A stretch of 64,000 nt of DNA, from positions 1 through 64,000 of the forward strand of contig JAEDIE010000002.1 in the NCBI GenBank assembly GCA_016296775.1, written 5' to 3'. Position 1 is the first letter of the stretch. Every line of letters begins with the position of its first letter. Below the pieces are notes generated by a model. That model saw only the letters and a list, made by a program, of their open reading frames with translations, did no database searches and was not told the DNA's origin. The translations under genes and the position numbers were made by a program. This DNA comes from Bacilli bacterium (GTDB lineage: Bacteria; Bacillota_I; Bacilli_A; RFN20; CAG-826). Below are positions 37,141 to 47,304 of the stretch, in pieces.

Positions 37141-37177
37141 TTGATTATTTAGTTTCATCTATTAAAAATTACACCCC

Positions 37178-37205
37178 CCCTATTCATGAAAAAATAGGGT
37201 TTTTT
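37178..37205 (+). terminator. Terminator-like hairpin between pth and mfd (possible attenuator)
   Basis: CCCTATT (37178-37184) pairs with AATAGGG (37193-37199) over an 8-nt loop, followed by six T (37200-37205). A run of seven C (37174-37180) overlaps the left arm, rare in this AT-rich DNA. It lies in the open mfd frame, 38-65 bp after the pth stop. Confidence 0.6.
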
Positions 37206-40200
37206 GTGTCTGACCAATTAATAGGAACTACTTTATTAGCTTTAGAAAAATATAAAAATAGCAAGGAAAACATAGTGATTTTTGTTTCAAATAACTATGA
37301 ATTAAATAGATTAAAGTCTTCATTAGTCAATTTTATACCAAGTGAAGATTTAATTCTTTTTGAGTTAGATGAACTTATTAGAGTTGAATATATTTCTAGA
37401 TCAAAAGAAATGAATGCACAAGAGTTATATTCTTTAAATTCTTTAATAGATGCTAAGCATAAACTTATTTTGTTAACTCCGGCTTCTATATATAGATTTT
37501 ATCCAAAAAAAGAGTTATTTATTTCTAATTCTTTTAAAATTAAATTAAATGATTTAGTAAATATAAATGAATTTATAGATAGATTAGTTAAAGCAGGCTA
37601 TTCAAAAGTAAATAAGATAGATCAATCTCTTCAATTTGCAAAAAGAGGAGACATCGTTGATGTATTTCCAATTAATTATAAAAACCCACTTAGAATTGAA
37701 TTTTTCGATGATGAAGTTGAAAAAATTAAACAATTTGAAATAGCTAATCAATTATCTTTTAAGAATTTAGATGAGGTTCTAATTTTACCTGCTTCCACAT
37801 TGATTTTAGATTCAAAAGAAAAGGAAAATAATAAGGATTTAATAGGGAATTTGAAAGAAAAAGCTATTAAAACACTATCTACAAACAGTAAACTTAACCT
37901 CGAAATCGAATGTGATAAATTATTAGAAGAAATTGATAATGGATATTTATCAAGCAAGAATTATAAATATTACGGATTATTAAACAAAAATTGTGATTCA
38001 GTACTTGATTATATATCTAATTATTCTTTAATTGTTTCTAATGAAAAAGAGTTTAAATTATGTAAAGAAAGTATATTCAAAGAAGCAGAAGAATTTATGT
38101 CTGAACTTTGTTTAAATGGTAAAGCTTTACCTAATATTAAATACTTCTCTTCTAACGTGAAAGAAGTTGGAAATCCTACTAAAATTGATGTTTTAAACGA
38201 GTTTTATATTCATCAAGATTCTATAGAATTACCATTTAAAAAAGTTTCTTTTATAACAAAACATATTAAGAATATAAATGCTTTAATTAGTGACTATTTA
38301 GATCTTAATTTTAAGATTGTGTGTTGTCTAAATGAAGAATATCAAATAAAGAAGGTTAAAGAATATCTAGGTTTTTCAGATATAGCATTTAATGAATATG
38401 ATGAACTTGATTTTTCTACTCTAGGTGATGTCTCTATTTTACATACAAATTTATATGAAGGATTTGAAAATAGTAAGGAAAACATTGTGTTTTTGAGTTC
38501 TAATGAGCTTTTTGGTATTAAACATACAAAGAATAGATTCTTTTCAAAGTTTAAAGAAGGAACAGTTTTAAATAGTTATTTAGAGTTAAATAATGGAGAT
38601 TATGTAGTCCATGAAACAAGAGGAATTGGGAAATTTTTAGAAATTACTACAATGCTTCAAGACGGAAAACATAAAGATTACTTAAAAATTCAATATGCAA
38701 ACAACGAACACCTTTATGTTCCTTTATATCAATTTGATTTAGTAAGAAAGTATTCAGGTAAAGACGGTTACACTCCTCAATTATCTAGATTAACATCAAA
38801 AGAATGGGAAAAGAAAAAATCAAAAATTAAAGAAAAAATTAATGATTTAAGTGAAAGACTCCTTAATCTTTATCAAGAAAGAAAAAATATACAAGGTTTT
38901 GCTTTTTCAAAAGATGACGAATTTCAAAAGGAATTTGAAGATAAGTTTGAATTTGAATTAACTAATGATCAACTTCAATCTTTAGATGAAATTAAAGCTG
39001 ATATGGAAGCCCCTTCTCCAATGGATAGATTATTATGTGGAGATGTAGGATTTGGTAAAACTGAAGTAGCCTTTAGGGCAGCTTTTAAAGCTATTTTAAG
39101 TGGGAAACAAGTTTGTTTATTATGTCCTACAACTGTCTTAGCTAAACAACATTTTGAAGTAGCTTTAGATAGATTTAAAGACTTTGGAGTCAATATAGTT
39201 CATTTATCTAGGTTAAATACAAATAAAGAAAACGAAGAATGCAAAAAACAGATTGCTTCAGGTAGTGCTGATTTTGTTATTGGAACACATAAAGTATTAT
39301 CAAAATCAGTTCAATTTAAAAATTTAGGATTATTGATTATTGATGAAGAACAAAGATTTGGTGTTGAGCAAAAAGAAAAAATAAAAGAACAATATAAAAA
39401 CTTAGATGTTTTAACTTTATCAGCTACACCAATTCCAAGAACTTTACAATCTTCCTTGATCGGATTAAAATCCGTCTCCAATATTAAAACTGCTCCAAGA
39501 GAAAGAATGCCTATTCAAACATATGTAACTACATATGATCGAAATTTACTTAGAGACATTATTAAAAGAGAACTAGCAAGAGAAGGACAAATTTATTTTG
39601 TTTATAATTACATTGACTCTATTTATAACATGGCTTCTATTATTCAACAAATGATACCAGGTATAAGAATAGGTGTAATTCATGGAAGATTAGAAAAATC
39701 TCAAATTGATGAAGTAATGAATGATTTTTATAATCATGATATAGATTTATTATGTTCTACATCAATCATTGAAAACGGAATTGATGTTAAAAATGCAAAT
39801 TTAATTATTGTTTTTGATGCAGATCATTTTGGATTATCTCAGCTTTATCAAATAAAAGGAAGAGTTGGTAGAGGAGATAGATTAGCTTTCGCTTATTTAA
39901 TGATTAGAGAAGAAAAACAAATAACAGAGGATGCTAAAAAGAGATTAAAATCAATTCAAGATTTTACTGAATTAGGAAGCGGATATAAAATTTCTCAAAG
40001 AGATTTGTTAATTAGAGGAGCTGGAGATATTTTAGGTCCTCAACAATCCGGTTTTATTGATGAAATTGGCATTGATTTATATTTAAAAATATTAAAAGAG
40101 ACAATTGAAGAAAAAAAGAGTGGTAAACCTGTTTTAGAATATTTACCTATATTTTCTAATCTAAATATTGATGCTTATATACCATCAAGTTATGTTAACG

Positions 40201-40625
40201 ACGATAGTAAATTAGAAATTTATCAAAGAATATTAGGAGCTAAAAGTAAATCTGATTTATTAAAAATTAAAGAAGAAATTAGAGATATTTATGGAGTAAT
40301 TCCTGAAAGTGTAAATTTATTATTTGAAAAAAGAAAAATTGATATTTCATTAGAAAATCAGTGTGTTTTTGAATCTTTAAAAGATGAAGCACAAGTTGTT
40401 ATTTTAACTTTATCAACATTTTTTAGTTCTATTGATGGAATAGGATCTCAACTATTTACTGGTTTAATATCTTTAGTAAATGTTATTAAGATTACATATA
40501 CCAACAAGAGATTAGTGCTTAGAATTTATAAACGAAATAACTGGGTAAATATATTAAATACAGTATTAGAAACTTGTGAAAATTTATATAATAAAAATAC
40601 TAAGAAGGAAATATATGAGGATTGA
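37206..40625 (+). CDS. mfd: Transcription-repair coupling factor
   Basis: At least 1139 residues. Removes RNA polymerase stalled at lesions and recruits UvrABC. The order is as in the family: UvrB-like N-terminal domains, RNAP-interaction domain, RecG-like helicase with Walker A CGDVGFGKTE and DEEQRFG box, and C-terminal TRCF domain. The coordinates use the first standard start (GTG 37206, directly after a T run). The frame is open upstream, and ATT at 37131 has AAGGAG at ideal spacing (8 nt) and adds 25 residues with Mfd-like character (ending HEKIGFF), so the true start may be ATT 37131. The 3' end overlaps rqcP by 11 bp. Confidence 0.94.
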   Translation: MSDQLIGTTLLALEKYKNSKENIVIFVSNNYELNRLKSSLVNFIPSEDLILFELDELIRVEYISRSKEMNAQELYSLNSLIDAKHKLILLTPASIYRFYPKKELFISNSFKIKLNDLVNINEFIDRLVKAGYSKVNKIDQSLQFAKRGDIVDVFPINYKNPLRIEFFDDEVEKIKQFEIANQLSFKNLDEVLILPASTLILDSKEKENNKDLIGNLKEKAIKTLSTNSKLNLEIECDKLLEEIDNGYLSSKNYKYYGLLNKNCDSVLDYISNYSLIVSNEKEFKLCKESIFKEAEEFMSELCLNGKALPNIKYFSSNVKEVGNPTKIDVLNEFYIHQDSIELPFKKVSFITKHIKNINALISDYLDLNFKIVCCLNEEYQIKKVKEYLGFSDIAFNEYDELDFSTLGDVSILHTNLYEGFENSKENIVFLSSNELFGIKHTKNRFFSKFKEGTVLNSYLELNNGDYVVHETRGIGKFLEITTMLQDGKHKDYLKIQYANNEHLYVPLYQFDLVRKYSGKDGYTPQLSRLTSKEWEKKKSKIKEKINDLSERLLNLYQERKNIQGFAFSKDDEFQKEFEDKFEFELTNDQLQSLDEIKADMEAPSPMDRLLCGDVGFGKTEVAFRAAFKAILSGKQVCLLCPTTVLAKQHFEVALDRFKDFGVNIVHLSRLNTNKENEECKKQIASGSADFVIGTHKVLSKSVQFKNLGLLIIDEEQRFGVEQKEKIKEQYKNLDVLTLSATPIPRTLQSSLIGLKSVSNIKTAPRERMPIQTYVTTYDRNLLRDIIKRELAREGQIYFVYNYIDSIYNMASIIQQMIPGIRIGVIHGRLEKSQIDEVMNDFYNHDIDLLCSTSIIENGIDVKNANLIIVFDADHFGLSQLYQIKGRVGRGDRLAFAYLMIREEKQITEDAKKRLKSIQDFTELGSGYKISQRDLLIRGAGDILGPQQSGFIDEIGIDLYLKILKETIEEKKSGKPVLEYLPIFSNLNIDAYIPSSYVNDDSKLEIYQRILGAKSKSDLLKIKEEIRDIYGVIPESVNLLFEKRKIDISLENQCVFESLKDEAQVVILTLSTFFSSIDGIGSQLFTGLISLVNVIKITYTNKRLVLRIYKRNNWVNILNTVLETCENLYNKNTKKEIYED

Positions 40626-40890
40626 TAAATATTTAAAAGTTACTAGATTAATTAAAAGAAGAACTGCAGCTAAAGAATTATTAGATAGAGGTATATTTTC
40701 TATTAATGGAAAAGTAGCTAAGCCATCAAGTGAAATTAAGGAAAATGACATTCTAGTTTTACCTTTAGGAAGACATTTATTAACAGTCAAAGTTTTAAGA
40801 TGTTTAGAACATGCCAACAAAGAACAAGCAAATGGAATGTATGAAATAATAGAGGATAAAATTATTAGTGAAACTGAAATTACCTATTAA
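40615..40890 (+). CDS. rqcP: S4 domain protein RqcP (YabO family)
   Basis: 91 residues from the ATG with AAGGAA upstream; an earlier ATG at 40576 lies well inside mfd and is rejected. The S4 domain begins at once (MRIDKYLKVTRLIKRRTAAK). RqcP works with RqcH at obstructed 50S subunits during C-terminal alanine tailing in Bacillota; gene position after mfd is as yabO in B. subtilis. It overlaps mfd and the GTG start of tilS. Confidence 0.9.
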   Translation: MRIDKYLKVTRLIKRRTAAKELLDRGIFSINGKVAKPSSEIKENDILVLPLGRHLLTVKVLRCLEHANKEQANGMYEIIEDKIISETEITY

Positions 40891-42103
40891 TAAAAAGTAT
40901 ATTGTTGGAGTAAGTTATGGGCCTGATTCAATGGCTCTTTTAAGCATGATGATTCAAAAAAACTACTGTTTTGCAGTCTCTTTTGTAAATTATCATCTTA
41001 GAGACGAATCAAATTTTGAACAAAAAAAGTTAATAGAATTCTTAAAAATAAATAAAATTAAGTACTATATAAAAGAAGTAAATTATGATAATGGTAATAA
41101 AAATATTGAAGCTTGGGCAAGAGATATTAGATATTCATTTTTTAAGGAAATTTGCAAAAAAGAATCTACAAACAATATAGTTATTGCTCATAATGAAGAT
41201 GATTTGATAGAGACCTATTTAATCCAAAAAAAGAGAAACAGCATAGTTTCTCGTTATGGTCTTCAATATACATATGAAGAGAATGGATACAATTTTTATA
41301 GACCATTATTAGGTTATTCAAAAAAGGAACTTTTAGAATATTGTGGTGAAAACAATATTCCTTATAACATTGATAAATCAAATTTTGATACAAAATATTT
41401 AAGAAATAAATTGAGAATTAATTATGTTTCAAAGTTATCGAAAGAAGAAAGAGATTTAATTAAAAAAGAAATTACAAAAGAAAACAATAAACTAAAAAGA
41501 ACACTTTTAAAAATTAAACCTTTAATAGAAAATACTGTAATTTTACAAAAAGAAATTCTTAATTTAAAGGTGGATGATTTTAACTTATTGATAGCTCAAA
41601 AATTAAAAAGAGTTGAGATTTCATATGGTTTTTCAAAAAAATTTGCCCTGGACATTTATGAAAAAATAAAAAATGATATAAATTTTGAATTTAAAAATGA
41701 ATATTTTTCTATTTGTTATAGCTATAAAAAATTCTTAATTTATCAAAGTTATCCTCTTGAATACAATTATTTAATTTCAAATTTAAAAGATAATGACGTT
41801 TTTAAAATTAATAAAGAATCAAAATACTTTTCGTTGATTAGTGAAAAAGGAGCTTATATTAAAAGCGTATCAAAAGATGATTATTTTTGTTTAAACGGAA
41901 TTAATAAAAAGGTTTCAAGAATGTTCATAGATCAACATGCTCCAAAATATTTAAGAAGTATTTGGCCAGGTATTTATGATATTAGTAATAAATTGATTTA
42001 TACACCTCATTATCAAGAAGGCTTTGAAGGCAAGAAAGAATCAGTCTTAGATTTTGACCTTGAAGAACTTATAAAGTGTTTTTTACTTTATAAAATAAAG
42101 TAG
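40868..42103 (+). CDS. tilS: tRNA(Ile)-lysidine synthase
   Basis: 411 residues. Makes lysidine at C34 of tRNA-Ile(CAU). GTG start overlapping rqcP by 23 bp. The ATP PP-loop reads SYGPDSMAL (near 16-24) instead of SGGxDS, with Tyr in place of the first Gly. HNEDDLIETYLIQ (in place of HHxDDQxET) and the LRNKLR motif support TilS. Its place before ftsH is the conserved one; hpt, which often lies between, is absent. Confidence 0.9.
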   Translation: MKLKLPINKKYIVGVSYGPDSMALLSMMIQKNYCFAVSFVNYHLRDESNFEQKKLIEFLKINKIKYYIKEVNYDNGNKNIEAWARDIRYSFFKEICKKESTNNIVIAHNEDDLIETYLIQKKRNSIVSRYGLQYTYEENGYNFYRPLLGYSKKELLEYCGENNIPYNIDKSNFDTKYLRNKLRINYVSKLSKEERDLIKKEITKENNKLKRTLLKIKPLIENTVILQKEILNLKVDDFNLLIAQKLKRVEISYGFSKKFALDIYEKIKNDINFEFKNEYFSICYSYKKFLIYQSYPLEYNYLISNLKDNDVFKINKESKYFSLISEKGAYIKSVSKDDYFCLNGINKKVSRMFIDQHAPKYLRSIWPGIYDISNKLIYTPHYQEGFEGKKESVLDFDLEELIKCFLLYKIK

Positions 42104-42142
42104 TTATTGTAAAATTAACGTTAACGAAAGGAGTAGCTGTTT

Positions 42143-44272
42143 ATGAAAGAAAAAAAGCCTATATGGCGTTCAGTTGTTGTCTGGATTATTATACTCGGTG
42201 TCTTGGGTGTAATATCGTTTTTTGTTATTACAAATCTTGTTGATCAAAAATACATTTCCTTATCTACTTCTCAATTCGAAACAAAACTTTATGAGCCAAG
42301 TGCTGGCTTAGAAGATAGTAATGATTTTATCATTTACAATTATTCGACTGTAGAGGACGGAAATAAAGTAGATGTAAAAGTTGCAGCTGCATCAAAGCAA
42401 AGCGATGATAGTTATAAACTAGAATTTTATGAAATTTCTACAACTCACGATCATTATTATGGTGATAATAAAGTTTGGACTAACGGATACGCAAATGCTA
42501 GTTTAACTATTGACCAAGCTTTAAGTAAAGAAGTTGTTGCCGCCAAGTCTATTACCGATCCTAACTTTGTTGAAAAAATTAATAATAAGAATATTTATGG
42601 TAATGTAAGTCAATATCAACAAAACTGGTTTGTTTCTTGGTTACCAACAATTATAACTGTTGTTGCTTTTGTTTTACTTGGATTCTTCTTCTTTAGGATG
42701 TTATCTTCAGTTGGTGGATCTAATAGTAAAGCTATGGATTTTAATAAATCCACTGCAAGAAAAGTTGATGATTCAAGAGTTAGATTCTCTGATGTTGCCG
42801 GATGTGACGAAGAGAAAGCCGAAATGGTTGAATTAGTTGATTATTTAAAAGATCCTAAAAAATTCACAAAATTTGGTGCTAAATTACCAAAAGGTGTTTT
42901 ATTGGTTGGTCCTCCAGGAACTGGTAAAACTTTGCTTGCTAAAGCTGTTGCTGGTGAAGCGAAAGTACCATTCTTCTCAATTTCAGGTTCTGATTTTGTT
43001 GAAATGTTTGTTGGTGTAGGTGCAGGTAGAGTAAGAGACTTATTTAAAAACGCTAAACAAAATGCTCCATGCATTGTTTTTATCGATGAAATTGATGCTG
43101 TTGGAAGACAAAGAGGCGCTGGATTAGGTGGTGGAAACGACGAAAGAGAACAAACATTAAATCAACTTCTTGTTGAATTAGATGGTTTTGAAGAAAATTC
43201 TGGAATTATTGTTATTGCTGCTACAAATAGAGACGATGTTCTCGATCCTGCTTTATTAAGAGCTGGACGTTTTGATAGACAAATTACAGTTAATTTACCT
43301 GATAGAAAAGGTAGAGAAGCTATATTAAGAGTTCATGCTAAAAATAAACATCTTGAACCTTCAATTGATTTTGCTCAATTGGCAAAAAGAACAGTTGGAT
43401 TTAGTGGAGCTGATTTAGCAAACATACTTAATGAAGCCGCTATTCTTGCTGTAAGAGGTAAGAGAGAATTAATTTCAATGGCTGATATTGATGAAGCTAT
43501 TGATAGAAGAATTGCTGGTCCTGCTAAATCTAGCAAAGGTTTAAATAGCAAAGAAAGAGAAATGGTAGCTTACCATGAATCTGGACATGCAATTATTGGT
43601 TTAACTTTAGAACATGCTGATAAGGTAAGAAAAATCACTATTATTCCTCGTGGAAGAACTGGAGGTCACGTCTTAATGGGTCCTGAAGACGACAGATTCT
43701 TAGTTACAAAGAACGAATTAGAAGCCGAAATCGTAGGTTTACTTGGTGGTAGAACAAGTGAAGAAATCTTCTTTGAAGATGTTTCAACTGGTGCAAGTAA
43801 TGACATTGAACGTGCTACATTAATTGCTCGTAGTATGGTTGTTGAATATGGTATGTCTAGCTTAGGTCCTATTCAATATGAAAAAGATGCTGGTAGTGTC
43901 TTCTTAGGAAGAGATTATACTAATTCACAAAAGAATTTCTCAGCCGGAGTTGCTGATGAAATTGATAAAGAAATTAGAAAAATCATTGAAAAAGCACATG
44001 ATGAAGCAACTAGAATTATTACTGAAAGAAAAGAAGATGTAATTTTAATTGCTAAAACTTTACTTGAATACGAAACAATTAATGAAGAAGAAATTGATTA
44101 TCTTTTAAAGAATAGAGAAATGCCAAAAGAAACTGTAAAACAAAGAGATACAGCTATGTCTATGGCAAGTGAAGAAATGAAAAAGAAAATTTCTAGTGAT
44201 TCATTAATTAATGAAGAAAAGAAAGGCGAAGAAAAGCCTTCAACTGAAGAAGTTGAAGAAAAGAAAGAATAA
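42143..44272 (+). CDS. ftsH: ATP-dependent zinc metalloprotease FtsH
   Basis: 709 residues. Membrane-anchored AAA+ protease. Helices at about 8-31 and 168-188 flank an extracytoplasmic domain of some 135 residues. The AAA domain has Walker A GPPGTGKT, Walker [12 protein letters not shown] and the RAGRFDRQ arginine region. The zinc site is HESGH (near 474-478). The C-terminal tail is rich in Lys and Glu. GAAAGGAG precedes the start. A TTAACGTTAA palindrome lies just upstream (42115-42124). Confidence 0.96.
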   Translation: MKEKKPIWRSVVVWIIILGVLGVISFFVITNLVDQKYISLSTSQFETKLYEPSAGLEDSNDFIIYNYSTVEDGNKVDVKVAAASKQSDDSYKLEFYEISTTHDHYYGDNKVWTNGYANASLTIDQALSKEVVAAKSITDPNFVEKINNKNIYGNVSQYQQNWFVSWLPTIITVVAFVLLGFFFFRMLSSVGGSNSKAMDFNKSTARKVDDSRVRFSDVAGCDEEKAEMVELVDYLKDPKKFTKFGAKLPKGVLLVGPPGTGKTLLAKAVAGEAKVPFFSISGSDFVEMFVGVGAGRVRDLFKNAKQNAPCIVFIDEIDAVGRQRGAGLGGGNDEREQTLNQLLVELDGFEENSGIIVIAATNRDDVLDPALLRAGRFDRQITVNLPDRKGREAILRVHAKNKHLEPSIDFAQLAKRTVGFSGADLANILNEAAILAVRGKRELISMADIDEAIDRRIAGPAKSSKGLNSKEREMVAYHESGHAIIGLTLEHADKVRKITIIPRGRTGGHVLMGPEDDRFLVTKNELEAEIVGLLGGRTSEEIFFEDVSTGASNDIERATLIARSMVVEYGMSSLGPIQYEKDAGSVFLGRDYTNSQKNFSAGVADEIDKEIRKIIEKAHDEATRIITERKEDVILIAKTLLEYETINEEEIDYLLKNREMPKETVKQRDTAMSMASEEMKKKISSDSLINEEKKGEEKPSTEEVEEKKE

Positions 44273-45249
44273 TGTCTTTCTATATTGGAAACGTATTAAT
44301 TAATAAGAGAGTTATCCTTGCACCAATGGCAGGGATAACCTCTTTTTCATATCGTAAATTCGTGAATAAATTTGGATGCGGTTTAACCTATTCTGAAATG
44401 ATTAGTGATTGTGGATTAATTTATGGGAATGAAGGAACTTTTGAATTATTAAAGAGTGATGGAAGCGATAGACCACTTGCTATTCAATTATTTGGAGGAA
44501 GCAAAGAGACTATTTTAAAAGGGTTACAAAAATTGAATTCACTTGACATTTCATATGATATTTTAGATTTAAACCTTGCTTGTCCTGTACCAAAAGTTAC
44601 TAAAAATAATGGAGGCAGCAGCTGGTTAAAAGATCAAGAAAAACTTTACGATATGGTTAAAGCTGTTGTAGAAAATAGTCCTAAACCAGTCTCATGCAAA
44701 ATAAGATTAGGTTATAACGATGTTAATGTATATGAAACATGTAAGACACTAGAAAAAGCTGGTTGTAAGTTTATTGCAATTCATTGTAGAACAAAAAAAC
44801 AATTATATTCAGGTCTTCCAGATTTTACTCAAATTAAAGATTTAAAAAATATTGTATCTATTCCTTTTTGTGTAAGCGGCAACATTTATACTGTAAAAGA
44901 TGCCTTAAATGCTTTAGAAATTACTAACGCTGATGCTGTTATGGTAGCAAGAGGAGGAATAGGTAACCCAAATTTAATAACAAACATTAATAAAGCTTTA
45001 GACAATTTAGAGTATGATGAATCAAAGAATTTAAATGAACAATTAGATTATTTAAAAGAGTTTTCAACATATTTGATCGAAGAATATGGAGAAATCAAAG
45101 CAATTAGAATGTTAAGAGGCATAGGTATTAAATTCTTAGATGGTATACCTGATATGAAAAAATATAAAAATAAAATTAGTCAAGAAACAGTGACTAAACA
45201 AGATTTACACAAAATAATTGAAGAAATTAGACAAAATTATATAAATTAA
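44272..45249 (+). CDS. dusB: tRNA-dihydrouridine synthase (DusB-like)
   Basis: 325 residues. FMN enzyme that reduces uridines in tRNA D-loops. The family start is clear (VILAPMAGITSFSYRK), with the catalytic Cys in LNLACPVPKVTKNNGGS and later motifs CKIRLGY, AIHCRTKKQLYSG and MVARGGIGNP. The start codon overlaps the ftsH stop (TAATG), so it is coupled. Which Dus subtype it is cannot be fixed; the position downstream of ftsH fits B. subtilis DusB (yacF). Confidence 0.92.
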   Translation: MSFYIGNVLINKRVILAPMAGITSFSYRKFVNKFGCGLTYSEMISDCGLIYGNEGTFELLKSDGSDRPLAIQLFGGSKETILKGLQKLNSLDISYDILDLNLACPVPKVTKNNGGSSWLKDQEKLYDMVKAVVENSPKPVSCKIRLGYNDVNVYETCKTLEKAGCKFIAIHCRTKKQLYSGLPDFTQIKDLKNIVSIPFCVSGNIYTVKDALNALEITNADAVMVARGGIGNPNLITNINKALDNLEYDESKNLNEQLDYLKEFSTYLIEEYGEIKAIRMLRGIGIKFLDGIPDMKKYKNKISQETVTKQDLHKIIEEIRQNYIN

Positions 45250-45306
45250 CTTAAAAATATAATGATTTTAATATAGAATATTAAATGCATTTGTGAGGTG
45301 ATAAAA

Positions 45307-46833
45307 ATGGAAATTAATGAAAACGGCATTATTATTGAAAGATTTAGTGACGAAAAGTTAACTGATCAAGAATTAGCAAGAAGAGAAAAGCTTAAAAAGT
45401 TAGAGGAATTAGGTGTTTATCCTTGGGGAGAAAAGTTTGAACGTACACATAATTCTTTAACTTGTAGAGAACTTGCTAAAGAAAAAACTGAAGAAGAATT
45501 AGAAGCTAACCCTATTAATGTTAAAATTGCAGGAAGAATTTTATTACTTAGAAGAAAAGGTAAAGCTGCTTTCTTTAACATCAAAGATAAAGAAGGAAAT
45601 ATGCAAGGTTATATTTCTATTGATACTGTTGGCGAAGCTCAATATGAAGTTTTTAAATTAACTGATATTGGCGATATCGTAGGTCTTGAAGGAAGATTAA
45701 TGTTAACAAGAACTGGTGAATTAACAATTAGAGTTGAAAAATTCACTTATTTAACAAAAGCTTTAAAACCATTACCTGAAAAATATCATGGTTTAACCGA
45801 TATTGAAGAAAGATATAGACAAAGATATTTAGACTTAATTACAAATGATGAATCAAAAAGAGTCGCACTTTTAAGACCAAAAATTATTAGAAGTATGCAA
45901 CATTATTTTGATGAAAAAGGTTTTGTTGAAGTCGAAACAAGTGTCCTTCAACCAATACTAGGTGGAGCTAATGCTAGACCATTTATTACTCATCACAATA
46001 CCTTAAATAAAGATTTCTATCTTAGAATTGCTACAGAGTTACAATTAAAGAGATTAATTGTTGGTGGACTTGAAAAAGTATATGAATTCGGCCGTCTTTT
46101 TAGAAATGAAGGCATGGATACAAAACATAATCCAGAGTTTACTACAGTTGAATTATATGAAGCATATGGCGATTTAGATTCAATGAGACAATTAATAGAA
46201 GGATTAATTAGAAATACATGTTTAGAATGTTTAGGTACAACAAAAATTAATTATCAAGGAATTGATATTGATTTTGGTCCTGAGTTTAAATGGGTTTCAA
46301 TGGCTGAATTAGTAAAAGAAAAATTAGGAATTGATTTTGAAAGAAATGATTTAACTTTTGAAGAAGCTAAAGAATTTGCAATTTCAAAAGGTATCAAAGT
46401 TGAAACACATTGGACAAGTAATGGTTATATTTTAAATGCTTTATTTGAAGAATTCTGTGAACAAGATTTAATTCAACCTACATTTGTTCATGGACACCCA
46501 ATTGAAATTTCTCCATTAACTAAAAAGTCAAAAGACCCAAGATTTACCGAAAGATTTGAGTTATATATGAATTGCACTGAATATTGCAATGCATACAGTG
46601 AGTTAAATGACCCATTCGATCAAAAAGAAAGATTTGAAGCTCAATTGAGAGCAAAAGAATTGGGTGATGATGAAGCTAATGAAATGGATTATGATTTCTT
46701 AAATGCTTTAAATTACGGAATGCCTCCAACTGGTGGTGTAGGTTTAGGTGTAGATAGATTTGTTATGCTTTTAACAAACAGCGCATCTATTAGGGATGTA
46801 ATTTTATTCCCAACAATGAAAGATAGAAAATAA
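45307..46833 (+). CDS. lysS: Lysyl-tRNA synthetase, class II
   Basis: 508 residues from the ATG with GAGGTG 6-7 nt upstream (an in-frame GTG three codons earlier is part of that ribosome site). OB-fold anticodon domain at about 70-165, then the class II core: motif 2 FRNEGMDTKHNPEFTTVELY and motif 3 GGVGLGVDRFVML. A TATAAT at 45258-45263 may give it its own promoter. The gene follows dusB as in Bacilli, and a terminator follows. Confidence 0.96.
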   Translation: MEINENGIIIERFSDEKLTDQELARREKLKKLEELGVYPWGEKFERTHNSLTCRELAKEKTEEELEANPINVKIAGRILLLRRKGKAAFFNIKDKEGNMQGYISIDTVGEAQYEVFKLTDIGDIVGLEGRLMLTRTGELTIRVEKFTYLTKALKPLPEKYHGLTDIEERYRQRYLDLITNDESKRVALLRPKIIRSMQHYFDEKGFVEVETSVLQPILGGANARPFITHHNTLNKDFYLRIATELQLKRLIVGGLEKVYEFGRLFRNEGMDTKHNPEFTTVELYEAYGDLDSMRQLIEGLIRNTCLECLGTTKINYQGIDIDFGPEFKWVSMAELVKEKLGIDFERNDLTFEEAKEFAISKGIKVETHWTSNGYILNALFEEFCEQDLIQPTFVHGHPIEISPLTKKSKDPRFTERFELYMNCTEYCNAYSELNDPFDQKERFEAQLRAKELGDDEANEMDYDFLNALNYGMPPTGGVGLGVDRFVMLLTNSASIRDVILFPTMKDRK

Positions 46834-46863
46834 TATTTTCTAGTTTAAAATTTTTAAAAAATG

Positions 46864-46890
46864 GCGTCTTGTATAATGAAGACGCTTTTT
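46864..46890 (+). terminator. Intrinsic terminator of lysS
   Basis: 7-bp stem GCGTCTT/AAGACGC (46864-46870 with 46879-46885) followed by five T. Confidence 0.85.
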
Positions 46891-46891
46891 C

Positions 46892-46920
46892 TTTACAAAT
46901 TATATAAATTTCGATAAAAT
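46892..46920 (+). promoter_or_regulatory. Promoter of the rpsF-ssb-rpsR operon
   Basis: TTTACA (46892-46897), 17-bp spacer, TAAAAT (46915-46920). The leader is about 70 nt. Confidence 0.65.
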
Positions 46921-46946
46921 ATTTGAGCATTAAAGCATTCTTCTCT

Positions 46947-46972
46947 TCTCAAACAAAATTATAGGTTTGAGA
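46947..46972 (+). promoter_or_regulatory. Hairpin in the rpsF leader
   Basis: 8-bp stem TCTCAAAC/GTTTGAGA (46947-46954 with 46965-46972), 10-nt loop, 14 nt before the GGGAGG ribosome site of rpsF. Leaders of rpsF operons often carry an S6:S18-binding element; position fits, but the known consensus was not confirmed. Confidence 0.4.
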
Positions 46973-46998
46973 CGAAGTCCAAAGGGAGGTTAAAAGGT

Positions 46999-47289
46999 AT
47001 GAAAAAGTACGAAATTATGTACATCTTAAAAGCAGACCTTGATGATGCTTCAAGAAAAGGTGAAATTGAAAAACTTCACGGATTATTAACAAAGGGTGGT
47101 GCTACCATTTCTAACGTTAATGAATGGGGTTTAAGAGATTTAGCTTATCCAATCAAGAAGCAAACTAAAGGCTACTATGTTGTCATTAAGGTTCAAACAG
47201 AATCAGCTGACACATTTAAAGAATTTGATCGTCTTTCAAAAATTGATCCTGCTGTCTTAAGATATTTACTAACAGTAGATCACGAATAA
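46999..47289 (+). CDS. rpsF: 30S ribosomal protein S6
   Basis: 96 residues, the family size. Typical start KKYEIMYILKADLDD, then NEWGLRDLAYPIKKQTKGYY and a C-terminal LRYLLTVDHE. S6 forms a dimer with S18 on the platform of the 30S subunit. First gene of the conserved rpsF-ssb-rpsR operon; strong GGGAGG ribosome site. Confidence 0.97.
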   Translation: MKKYEIMYILKADLDDASRKGEIEKLHGLLTKGGATISNVNEWGLRDLAYPIKKQTKGYYVVIKVQTESADTFKEFDRLSKIDPAVLRYLLTVDHE

Positions 47290-47304
47290 TTTGGAGGAAA
47301 TAAT

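Noticed and set aside
37131..37205. Plain pth terminator followed by an independent mfd gene
   Set aside because: The frame stays open through the hairpin, the encoded residues look like an Mfd N-terminus, and AAGGAG fits ATT 37131. I kept it as a possible attenuator and used the first standard codon for the coordinates.
42115..42124. TTAACGTTAA palindrome before ftsH as an operator
   Set aside because: It is only 10 bp, AT-rich and not clearly placed on a promoter; chance occurrence is likely in this sequence.
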